In this document: positions 54,554 through 63,526 of the stretch, in pieces | Position numbering within the stretch: the stretch's first letter is position 1 | How the letters are laid out: each line of letters starts with the position of its first letter | NCBI RefSeq assembly: GCF_001593955.1 | Contig: NZ_LTAZ01000001.1 | Coordinates: 124,001-188,000, forward strand | Source of the DNA: Halalkalicoccus paucihalophilus | GTDB lineage: Archaea > Halobacteriota > Halobacteria > Halobacteriales > Halalkalicoccaceae | DNA: 64,000 bases | Reading direction: 5' to 3' | Translations under genes and position numbers: made by a program | The notes under the pieces: model-generated | Told to the model about the DNA's origin: nothing | The model's database searches: none | Seen by the model: the letters and a program-made list of their open reading frames with translations, nothing else

Positions 54554-56629
54554 ATGAGCCACGACGAGTATCCGACGGACCATCCCGCGGTGGTCACCTG
54601 CGGGCTGCCCTATGCCAACGGCGACCTGCACATCGGCCACCTGCGCACGTACGTGAGCGGCGACACCCTCGCGCGCTCGCTGCGGCGACTGGGCCAGCGG
54701 ACCGCGTTCGTCAGCGGGTCGGACATGCACGGGACCCCGGTGGCGGTCAACGCCGAAAAGGAGGGCGTCACCCCCGAGGAGTTCGCCCTCGAGTACCACG
54801 AGAAGTACGAGGCCACCTTCCCGGAGTTCGGCGTCGAGTTCGACAACTACGGCCATACCCACGACGGGACCAACACCGAACTCACCCGGGAGTTCGTCCG
54901 CGAGTGGATCGAGAACGACCACGTCTACGAAAAGGAGATCCAGGTGGCGTGGGATCCCGAGGTCGACCAGCCCTTACCTGATAGATACGTCGAGGGGACC
55001 TGTCCCTACTGCGGGGCCAAAGCACGGGGCGACGAGTGTGACGAGGGCTGTCAGCGCCACCTCGAACCCGGTGAGATCGAGAACCCCACGAGCACGCTTA
55101 CCGGGAATCGCGCGGAGTACCGCGCCCGCGAACACGAGTTCCTGCGCCTCTCCGATTTCCAGGAGTACCTGAAGGGCTTTCTCGGTCGCTTGGAGGGCAC
55201 GAGCAACGCGCGCAATCAGCCGAAAGAGTGGATCGAGGGCGAGCTACAGGACCTCTGTATCACCCGCGACATGGACTGGGGGATCGACTACCCCGGGGAA
55301 GGAAAGGAGGACCTCGTGCTCTACGTCTGGGTCGACGCGCCCATCGAGTACGTCGCGAGCACGAAACAGTACACGGAACGGGTCGGCGAGGGGACCTTCG
55401 ACTGGGCCGAACCGTGGAAAGAGGGCGAGGGCGAGTTGATCCACGTCATCGGCCGGGACATCATCCAGCATCACACCGTCTTCTGGCCCGCGATGCTCCG
55501 AGGGGCCGGGTATAACGAGCCCCGGGCGGTGATGGCGAGCGGGTTCGTCAACCTCGACGGGAAGGCGTTCTCGACCTCGCGCAACCGCGCGATCTGGGCC
55601 GACGACTACGTAGAGGAGGGGTTCGATCCCGATCTCCTGAGATACTACCTCGTGACCACGGGCGGGTTCCAACAGGACATCGACTTCTCGTGGGAGCGTT
55701 TCCAGGAGCGGGTCAACGGCGAGTTGGTGGGTAACTTCGGGAACTTCGTCTACCGTTCGTTACTCTTTGCCCACCGGAACTTCGACGGGACGCCCGATAC
55801 GGACCCGAGCGAGGAGGTCATAGCGGAGATCGACGAGGCGATCGAGGAGTTCCGCGAGGGGCTCAACGACTACTCGCTTCGCGAGGCGGTCCAGACGGGG
55901 ATCCGTCTCTCCCGGTTCGGAAACGAGTACATCCAGCGCAACGAGCCCTGGAAGCTCGTCGACGAGGACGAAGAAGAGGCCGCACAGGTCATCCGCGACT
56001 GCGTCCAACTGGCGAAGGCCACAGCGGTTCTACTGGAGCCGATCCTGCCGCACGCCGCAGAGCGCCTCTGGACGCAGTTGGAGGAGGAGGGGTCGGTTCA
56101 CGACCTGCGACTGGCGGCGTGTCTCGAAGCCACTCCAGAGGAGTTCGGCGAGCCCGAAGCACTCTTCGAGAAGGTCGAGGACGACCGAGTCGAGGCGCTC
56201 AACGGGAAACTGGCGGAGCGTGTCGCCGACGCGAGTGCGGCCGCCGAAGACGAGCAAAGCGAGGACGGCGGGGACGACTCCGACGCCGTGGAACTCGAAC
56301 CGGTTAGTGAAGAGCGGATCGGCTTCGAGGAGTTCCAGGACCTCGATATCCGTGTCGGCGAGGTCGAACTCGCCGAGGGGATCGAGGGCGCGGACGACCT
56401 CGCGCGCTTGGAGGTCGATATCGGTGTCGAGACCCGCCAGATCGTCGCCGGGATCAAGCGGCTTCACGACCTCGAGAGCCTGCCGGGCACGCGCGTCGTG
56501 ATCCTCGCCAATCTGGAGCCCGCCGAACTGTTCGGCGTCGAGTCCAATGGAATGGTGCTCGCGGCGGGCGAGGACGCCGATTTGCTGACGACGCTCGGCG
56601 ACAGCGGGCCGGGGACGAAGGTCAGATAG
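54554..56629 (+). CDS. metG: Methionine--tRNA ligase
   Basis: 691 aa class Ia synthetase. The HIGH motif is in ANGDLHIGHL (HIGH at residues 26-29). A zinc knuckle lies near residues 149-166 (GTCPYCGAKARGDECDEGC). The KMSKS equivalent is KAFSTSRNR (about 335-343), as in many archaeal enzymes. A C-terminal tRNA-binding domain (EMAP-II/Csaa-like OB fold, about 590-691; FQDLDIRVGEVELAEG) is linked by an acidic region. ATG 54554 is the family start, with a promoter-like patch at -28. Confidence 0.95.
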   Translation: MSHDEYPTDHPAVVTCGLPYANGDLHIGHLRTYVSGDTLARSLRRLGQRTAFVSGSDMHGTPVAVNAEKEGVTPEEFALEYHEKYEATFPEFGVEFDNYGHTHDGTNTELTREFVREWIENDHVYEKEIQVAWDPEVDQPLPDRYVEGTCPYCGAKARGDECDEGCQRHLEPGEIENPTSTLTGNRAEYRAREHEFLRLSDFQEYLKGFLGRLEGTSNARNQPKEWIEGELQDLCITRDMDWGIDYPGEGKEDLVLYVWVDAPIEYVASTKQYTERVGEGTFDWAEPWKEGEGELIHVIGRDIIQHHTVFWPAMLRGAGYNEPRAVMASGFVNLDGKAFSTSRNRAIWADDYVEEGFDPDLLRYYLVTTGGFQQDIDFSWERFQERVNGELVGNFGNFVYRSLLFAHRNFDGTPDTDPSEEVIAEIDEAIEEFREGLNDYSLREAVQTGIRLSRFGNEYIQRNEPWKLVDEDEEEAAQVIRDCVQLAKATAVLLEPILPHAAERLWTQLEEEGSVHDLRLAACLEATPEEFGEPEALFEKVEDDRVEALNGKLAERVADASAAAEDEQSEDGGDDSDAVELEPVSEERIGFEEFQDLDIRVGEVELAEGIEGADDLARLEVDIGVETRQIVAGIKRLHDLESLPGTRVVILANLEPAELFGVESNGMVLAAGEDADLLTTLGDSGPGTKVR

Positions 56630-56688
56630 GTTGTTTCGGCCCCGAAGTAACCGTTGGGCTTTTTGCCGGGTTGCCGTCTACCCTCTGT

Positions 56689-58473
<1,785 letters not shown>

Positions 58474-58475
58474 CC

Positions 58476-58655
58476 GTGGCGAACGACGACGGGGAGTGGC
58501 AGTACTCGATAGAGGAGGTCGGCGAGGACGCCGAGCAGGAGGACGAACACCGCCGGATCGAACCCGAGTCGATGAACGCCGAGAACGTCGCGTTCGTCGT
58601 CCTCGGGGTGCTCATCGCGGTCGGAACGATCGCCTACGGGTTCGGAATTATCTGA
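58476..58655 (+). CDS. Small membrane protein (DUF7312-type)
   Basis: 59 aa starting at GTG 58476, just after the pyruvate kinase stop. The first 38 residues are acidic (MANDDGEWQYSIEEVGEDAEQ). One hydrophobic helix follows (NVAFVVLGVLIAVGTIAYGFGII), so it should be a single-pass membrane protein with its N-terminus inside. It resembles the DUF7312 family of haloarchaea (from memory). Downstream placement suggests co-transcription with pyk. Confidence 0.7.
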   Translation: MANDDGEWQYSIEEVGEDAEQEDEHRRIEPESMNAENVAFVVLGVLIAVGTIAYGFGII

Positions 58656-58693
58656 TCCGGAAACATTAATCGGTCTGCGTCCTAACACACGGT

Positions 58694-59266
58694 ATGGTAG
58701 AGATTCTCGGGGAGTCCTTGCCGCTCGTTCTGCTGGTTGCCGGGGTGATCCTTACGATCGCCGAGGCGATCGCGCCGGGTGCCCACCTGATCGTCCTCGG
58801 GGTCGCGCTGTTGGTCGCCGGCTTAGTCGGACTGGCGCTCGGACCCTTCATCGGGGGCGGGGCACTGGCCGTCGCCCTCGCGGCGACGGTCCTTCTCGTG
58901 GGGGGCCTTTCGCTGTTCGCCTACCGCGAACTCGACATCTACGGCGGGAAGGGCGCGGGTAAGACGAGCGACTCGGCGTCGCTGAAGGGCCGAACCGGGA
59001 GAGTCACCCAGCGCGTCTCCCGGACGGGTGGCCAGGTCAAACTCACCGGCGGCGGCTTCAATCCCTACTATACCGCCCGGTCGATGGAAGGGGAGATCGA
59101 AGAGGGTGAGGAGGTGTTCGTAATCGATCCCGGCGGCGGCAACGTCCTCACCGTCGAATCGATGGGCGTGGTCGAAGACGAGATCGACCGCGAACTCAAC
59201 CTCGGGAGAGTGACCGACGCGCCCGGGACGAGGGAGGGCGAGCCCGAGTACGATCTCGAGAAATAG
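58694..59266 (+). CDS. NfeD-like membrane protein
   Basis: 190 aa. Several hydrophobic helices in the first 80 residues (LPLVLLVAGVILTIAEAIAPGAHLIVLGVALLVAGLVGLALG). A C-terminal OB-fold follows (SLKGRTGRVTQRVSRTGGQVKLTGGGFNPYYTARSM...GEEVFVIDPGGGNVLTVES). NfeD proteins pair with SPFH-family stomatins in membrane microdomains; the next gene is such a protein. There is a 7-b inverted repeat between them. Confidence 0.85.
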   Translation: MVEILGESLPLVLLVAGVILTIAEAIAPGAHLIVLGVALLVAGLVGLALGPFIGGGALAVALAATVLLVGGLSLFAYRELDIYGGKGAGKTSDSASLKGRTGRVTQRVSRTGGQVKLTGGGFNPYYTARSMEGEIEEGEEVFVIDPGGGNVLTVESMGVVEDEIDRELNLGRVTDAPGTREGEPEYDLEK

Positions 59267-59279
59267 TGGAAAAGAACTG

Positions 59280-59308
59280 GTATCTAGGGGAATCCTTTTG
59301 GTAGATAC
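59280..59308. repeat. 7-bp inverted repeat between the nfeD-like and SPFH genes
   Basis: GTATCTA (59280-59286) and TAGATAC (59302-59308) are exact reverse complements, 15 b apart. They lie between the NfeD stop and the SPFH ATG at 59325. It may be an operator or a hairpin that separates expression of the two genes. Confidence 0.4.
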
Positions 59309-59324
59309 ATCCTAACAGATCTAT

Positions 59325-60494
59325 ATGTTCCCCGTCGTACCGTTACAGGCAACGCTCACGCTCACGTTCGTCGCGTTACTGCTTCTCTTTCTCGCCATCG
59401 TCACCGTCTGGCAGATGGTCGAGATCGTCGACGCGACCGAGAAACGCGCGCTGACCGTCTTCGGCGAGTACAGGAAACTCCTCGAACCGGGGATCCACTT
59501 CATCCCCCCGTTCGTCTCCGCGACCCACCACTTCGATATGCGGACCCAGACGCTCGACGTGCCCCGTCAGGAAGCGATCACGCGGGACAACTCGCCCGTG
59601 ACCGCCGACGCCGTCGTCTACATCAAGGTGATGGACGCGAAGAAGGCGTTCCTCGAGGTCGACGACTACAAGCGGGCGGTCTCGAATCTCGCCCAGACGA
59701 CGCTTCGAGCGGTGCTCGGCGACATGGAACTCGACGACACGCTCAGCAAGCGCGAGGAGATCAACGCCAAAATTCGAAAGGAACTCGACGAACCCACCGA
59801 CGAGTGGGGGATCCGGGTGGAGTCGGTCGAAGTCCGGGAGGTAAACCCGAGCCAGGACGTCCAGCGCGCGATGGAACAACAGACGAGCGCCGAGCGCAAA
59901 CGCCGCGCGATGATCCTCGAAGCGCAGGGTGAACGCCGCAGCGCCGTCGAGAAGGCCGAAGGTGACAAGCAGTCGAATATCATTCGCGCACAGGGTGAAA
60001 AACAGAGCCAGATCCTCGAAGCACAGGGTGATGCGGTCTCGACCGTACTGAGAGCGAAATCCGCCGAGTCGATGGGCGAGCGGGCGGTCATCGAGCGCGG
60101 CATGGAGACTCTGGAGTCGATCGGCCACGGCGAATCGACGACGTTCGTCCTACCTCAGGAGCTGACCTCGCTGATGGGCCGGTACGGCAAACACCTCACC
60201 GGCAGCGACGTGAAACTCGACGAGGGCCAACTCGACAGCCTCGAGTTCGACGACGAGACCCGACAGTTGCTCGGGCTGGACAACATCGACGAGATCCTCG
60301 GACAGATCGACGAGGAAGCCGACCTCGACGTCGAGGAGATGGAACAGGAGGCCCAAGCGATCAAGGAGGGCGAGGACATGGACACGATTCAGGACCCCGA
60401 CGAAGTGATCGGCGGGATGAGCGACGAGTTCGAGGGCGACGAGGAAGAGTGGGAAGAACGCGAGGATATAGAGACGGAGACCGAGACGAACTGA
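59325..60494 (+). CDS. SPFH/stomatin-like protein
   Basis: 389 aa. A membrane helix at about residues 8-30 (LTLTFVALLLLFLAIVTVW), then the SPFH/Band 7 domain (ALTVFGEYRKLLEPGIHFIPPFVSATHHFDMRTQTLDVPRQEAIT). A coiled-coil region rich in Ala/Glu/Gln follows (REEINAKIRKELDE, AEGDKQSNIIRAQGEKQSQILEAQG). A very acidic tail of about 90 residues ends DIETETETN. It forms membrane rings with NfeD partners, and the upstream gene is NfeD-like. Confidence 0.9.
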   Translation: MFPVVPLQATLTLTFVALLLLFLAIVTVWQMVEIVDATEKRALTVFGEYRKLLEPGIHFIPPFVSATHHFDMRTQTLDVPRQEAITRDNSPVTADAVVYIKVMDAKKAFLEVDDYKRAVSNLAQTTLRAVLGDMELDDTLSKREEINAKIRKELDEPTDEWGIRVESVEVREVNPSQDVQRAMEQQTSAERKRRAMILEAQGERRSAVEKAEGDKQSNIIRAQGEKQSQILEAQGDAVSTVLRAKSAESMGERAVIERGMETLESIGHGESTTFVLPQELTSLMGRYGKHLTGSDVKLDEGQLDSLEFDDETRQLLGLDNIDEILGQIDEEADLDVEEMEQEAQAIKEGEDMDTIQDPDEVIGGMSDEFEGDEEEWEEREDIETETETN

Positions 60495-60553
60495 TCCGGT
60501 GAACTGACGGCGGCCGAAGCTGTTTTATCTCGGCTCCACTATATGACGGTAGT

Positions 60554-61165
60554 ATGGCCGAGCCGGGGCGAGAGCCCGTCGATCGGGACAAACGGACGAC
60601 GTTGCGGCGATTCGCCGCGCTGGGAGCGGCGAGCCCGCTCGCGGCGTTCGTCGGTTCGAGTTCCGAGAGCGACGCCCGCTCTGCGATCGCAGGCTACGTC
60701 TCCTCGACGCCCGGCGCACACTTCTCGAAGATCCGCGACGACCTCTCGCTCGGAACGGGCGAAACCCAACACCACCTCCGTCGACTGGTCGACGCGGGGG
60801 CGATCGAGAGCCACATGGACGGGGAGTACCGCCGATATTTTCCCGAGGGACGGTTCTCGGCGTTCGAGCGCCGAGCGCTCGGCTACCTCCGGCGTGAGAC
60901 CCCGCGGGGCATGCTGATCGCGCTGCTTTCCGAGCCGACGACGACGGGGAGTGCGATCGCCGAGCGACTCGACGTCTCGACGGCGACCGTGAGCAACACG
61001 GCTGCGGATCTCGAGGAGGCGGGACTGCTCGCTCGAAACGAGGGCTACGCGATCGAGCGCCCCGAGACGCTCATCTCGCTTCTGGTTCGGTACGCGGATT
61101 CGTTCGACGAGCGAACGGTGCGTTTCGCGAGCCGGGCCGACGAACTGATCCGGTACGACCCATAG
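60554..61165 (+). CDS. Two-winged-helix transcriptional regulator with a hydrophobic N-terminus
   Basis: 203 aa. Residues 11-34 (DKRTTLRRFAALGAASPLAAFVG) combine paired Arg with a hydrophobic stretch and could be a membrane anchor or signal remnant. Two winged-helix domains follow: AGYVSSTPGAHFSKIRDDLSLGTGETQHHLRRLVDAGAIESHMDG and GMLIALLSEPTTTGSAIAERLDVSTATVSNTAADLEEAGLL. This tandem form is common in haloarchaeal regulators whose ligands are mostly unknown. ATG 60554. Convergent with the 61217 gene. Confidence 0.82.
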   Translation: MAEPGREPVDRDKRTTLRRFAALGAASPLAAFVGSSSESDARSAIAGYVSSTPGAHFSKIRDDLSLGTGETQHHLRRLVDAGAIESHMDGEYRRYFPEGRFSAFERRALGYLRRETPRGMLIALLSEPTTTGSAIAERLDVSTATVSNTAADLEEAGLLARNEGYAIERPETLISLLVRYADSFDERTVRFASRADELIRYDP

Positions 61166-61216
61166 AAGGACGTGCCATCGCCACCGGCGAAACGGGAAGA
61201 CTCGCCCGCGAACGAG

Positions 61217-61453
61217 TTACTGGCTGATCATCCAGGTCGTACTCGAGGAGTAGCCCCATTTCTCGACGTTGAGACCGAACTCGCCGGACTGGAGCGTGCT
61301 CATGTTCGTGCCGACCTCTTTGGCCGTGAGTCCGAGGTCCTCCGCGATGAGTCGGGATTTGAAGTAGGTCTGGGTGTCCGCGTGGTCGCGGAGGTACTGG
61401 AGGATCCGCTCCTGTTTCTCGTTCAAGCTACTCACGGTCGCGGTCGTGCTCAT
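61217..61453 (-). CDS. Winged-helix-like DNA-binding protein (DUF7123-type)
   Basis: 78 aa. It starts MSTTATVSSLNEKQERILQYLRDHADTQTYFKSRLIAEDLGLTAKEVGTNMSTLQ, the pattern of a small winged-helix protein found across haloarchaea (DUF7123, from memory), ending NVEKWGYSSSTTWMI. It probably binds DNA; its target is unknown. It is convergent with the two-domain regulator and lies 128 b downstream of the NTPase gene. Confidence 0.72.
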   Translation of the reverse strand: MSTTATVSSLNEKQERILQYLRDHADTQTYFKSRLIAEDLGLTAKEVGTNMSTLQSGEFGLNVEKWGYSSSTTWMISQ

Positions 61454-61580
61454 GGAAACGGATACGCACCTCTCACCTTTAGCGGGTTTGGTACGGCTGG
61501 TTAACCCGACGCAGGCGTGCGGTTCCGTCTCGATAGTAGGGAGCCCGGGTCCCCGAGGATGGGTCGGTTGGTATGGTTCC

Positions 61581-62252
61581 TTAATCGTCGAGGAGGTGAC
61601 TGGCCGCACAGGCGACCGCGTCCGCAAGCGCCCCCTCACGGGTGATCCGACCCCCGGTGAACACGCCGATAGCGCCCTGCCCGCGAGCGATACTGTCGGA
61701 TCCAATCCGACTGTTAACCGAGTTCGACTCGGTGATACTATCAGACTGTGTCTGATTGTCAGCTGAACTCCGTTCAGCGATACTATCGGACCCCATTCGA
61801 CCGCCAACCGAGGCGCTATCGTTGGTTTCGAGTCGCTCGTCGAGGAGCGGCCCGAGCTCGGCACCCGATACCACTTCGCGGGCGATCGAATCGGGCAGGC
61901 GAACGGACGGGCCGGCACCGATCTCGATGCGTTTGCCGTCGGTGACTGCCGCCCACATGATCAAAAAGAGGCCGTCGACCCGGTTGAACTCGTCGTCCTC
62001 AACGCCGTTCGTGGGTCGTTCGGCGGACGAGGTGAACTCCGCGACCCCTCCTTCAAGGCCGACGCCGAACGCCACATCGGTGCCGAACGATTCACGTGCG
62101 CGGGTTCTCGCGCCGGCGATCGTTTCCGTGTGACCGACCGGTTGTTCGCTGACGCCCGACTCCACCGCCCGTGTCTCGACTGTCGCGGATTCGAAGACCT
62201 GTTCGACCGCACGCCGTTTGACCGGGTTTTCGCTGCCGACGGCAACGTCCAT
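61581..62252 (-). CDS. Inosine/xanthosine triphosphatase (YjjX/DUF84 family) with repeat insertion
   Basis: 223 aa. The family hydrolyses non-canonical purine NTPs. It starts MDVAVGSENPVKRRAVEQVF and has GARTRARESFGTDVAFGVGLEGGV and the end GAIGVFTGGRITREGALADAVACAASH. Members are near 175-180 aa. Here about 45 extra residues sit just before GQGAIGVFTGG as three 15-residue units, each ending in SDSI (GGRMGSDSI, DNQTQSDSI, SRIGSDSI). In DNA these are 45-bp hairpin units. The insertion lies in a loop position, so activity may survive. Start ATG 62252. Confidence 0.85.
   Translation of the reverse strand: MDVAVGSENPVKRRAVEQVFESATVETRAVESGVSEQPVGHTETIAGARTRARESFGTDVAFGVGLEGGVAEFTSSAERPTNGVEDDEFNRVDGLFLIMWAAVTDGKRIEIGAGPSVRLPDSIAREVVSGAELGPLLDERLETNDSASVGGRMGSDSIAERSSADNQTQSDSITESNSVNSRIGSDSIARGQGAIGVFTGGRITREGALADAVACAASHLLDD
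61689..61829. repeat. Tandem 45-bp array of paired 7-3-7 hairpins
   Basis: Each unit is GATACT, a 17-b hairpin A, a 5-b spacer (TGTTA, TGTCA, CGCCA), then a 17-b hairpin B. A1 GTCGGATCCAATCCGAC (61695-61711), B1 ACCGAGTTCGACTCGGT (61717-61733), A2 ATCAGACTGTGTCTGAT (61740-61756) and B2 GCTGAACTCCGTTCAGC (61762-61778) all have perfect 7-bp stems and 3-b loops. A3 and B3 (61785-61801, 61807-61823) are imperfect. The stem sequences differ between units while pairing is kept. It lies in the coding frame of the NTPase (15 codons per unit). Confidence 0.9.
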
Positions 62253-62312
62253 GCCACCCACTCGGTGCGAGCGGGGTTCCCTCTTCCGTTCCCGCACCCG
62301 GATACGACTCAT

Positions 62313-62480
62313 AAAATCGTTCGTTACAAACCGCCAACGGACCGTACAGCCGGGTGTCGTGGCTCTCGAGATATCGATATCAAAACACCTAAGTAAGTTT
62401 CGGACTTACCACATCTCAACGAGAACGACCGGGATTTTTCAGGTATCCCTGCCCGGCCAGCCCCCGCCCTCTCACAACAC
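62313..62480. other. Divergent gap upstream of the TFB gene
   Basis: 168 b between the NTPase and TFB genes. It holds the GTAAGT-ttcgg-ACTTAC inverted repeat (62393-62409), A/T-rich stretches (atatcgatatcaaaacacctaa) and a T-run ggatttttc about 40 b before the TFB ATG that may be its TATA region. No gene is seen. Confidence 0.5.
62393..62409. repeat. 6-bp inverted repeat upstream of TFB
   Basis: GTAAGT (62393-62398) and ACTTAC (62404-62409) are exact reverse complements with a 5-b loop ttcgg. It is about 70-85 b upstream of the TFB ATG, so it is a candidate operator or a hairpin in the promoter region. The binding factor is unknown. Confidence 0.4.
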
Positions 62481-63443
62481 ATGAGCGAGAACATCCGCGA
62501 ACGAACGCGCGAAACCGAAGAGGAACAGGAGCGAGAACGCGAGGACTACAGCTGTCCGGAGTGTGGCGGCCACCTCATCAGCGACGACGAACACGGCGAG
62601 ACGGTCTGTGCGGACTGCGGGCTCGTCGTCGCCGAGGACTCGGTCGACCGTGGCCCCGAGTGGCGCGCGTTCGACTCGCGCGAGAAGGACCAGAAATCGC
62701 GAGTGGGCGCCCCGACGACGAACACGATGCACGACAAGGGGCTCTCGACCAACATCGACTGGCGCAACAAGGACGCCTACGGCAACTCGCTGGGCAGCCG
62801 CCAGCGCCAGAAGATGCAGCGCCTCCGCAAGTGGAACGAGCGTTTCCGCACGCGCGATTCGAAGGAGCGCAACCTCAAACAGGCACTCGGCGAGATCGAC
62901 CGCATGGCCAGCGCGCTCGGCCTGCCCGATAACGTCCGTGAGACCGCCTCGGTGATCTACCGCCGGGCACTCAACGAGGACCTGCTACCCGGACGAAGCA
63001 TCGAGGGTGTCGCCACCGCGAGCGTCTACGCCGCCGCACGACAGGCCGGCGTTCCCCGGAGCCTCGACGAGATCAGCGAGGTCTCCCGCGTCGAGAAGAG
63101 CGAGGTCGCACGCACGTATCGCTACGTGGTTCGGGAACTCGGACTGGAGGTCAAGCCCGCCGACCCCGAGAGCTACGTCCCCCGCTTCGCCTCGGGGCTT
63201 GAACTCTCGGACGAGGCCGAACACCGCGCGCGCCAGTTGCTTCGCAACGCGAAGGAAAAGGGCGTCCACTCGGGTAAATCGCCCGTTGGACTCGCCGCTG
63301 CAGCGGTCTACGCCGCCGCCCTGCTGACCAACGAGAAGACCACGCAGGCGGCCGTCAGCGAGGTGGCGGACATTTCGGAGGTCACCATCCGCAACCGGTA
63401 TCACGAGCTGTTGGAGGCCGAGGAGAGCGTCGGCGTCGCATAG
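62481..63443 (+). CDS. tfb: Transcription initiation factor IIB (TFB)
   Basis: 320 aa. Recruits RNA polymerase to TBP-bound promoters. The N-terminal zinc ribbon has CPEC (Cys25, Cys28) and CADC (Cys43, Cys46). A B-finger region follows, then two cyclin-like repeats (about residues 120-215 and 220-315; e.g. RSIEGVATASVYAAARQAGVPRSLDEI and SPVGLAAAAVYAAALLTNEKTTQAAVSEVADISEVTIRNRYHEL). Haloarchaea carry several TFBs; which paralogue this is cannot be told here. ATG 62481. Confidence 0.95.
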   Translation: MSENIRERTRETEEEQEREREDYSCPECGGHLISDDEHGETVCADCGLVVAEDSVDRGPEWRAFDSREKDQKSRVGAPTTNTMHDKGLSTNIDWRNKDAYGNSLGSRQRQKMQRLRKWNERFRTRDSKERNLKQALGEIDRMASALGLPDNVRETASVIYRRALNEDLLPGRSIEGVATASVYAAARQAGVPRSLDEISEVSRVEKSEVARTYRYVVRELGLEVKPADPESYVPRFASGLELSDEAEHRARQLLRNAKEKGVHSGKSPVGLAAAAVYAAALLTNEKTTQAAVSEVADISEVTIRNRYHELLEAEESVGVA

Positions 63444-63526
63444 AGCGGTTTTCGGTTTCGCGACGGCGGTCCTGTCGGACGGCTTATCACCGACAGTATA
63501 ACGGCCGACCGGTTTCTCTACCGCGT

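Noticed and set aside
61689..61829. Considered as a CRISPR array
   Set aside because: The period is 45 b with no unique 30-40 b spacers, the repeated parts are short, and it lies inside a coding frame with no cas genes.
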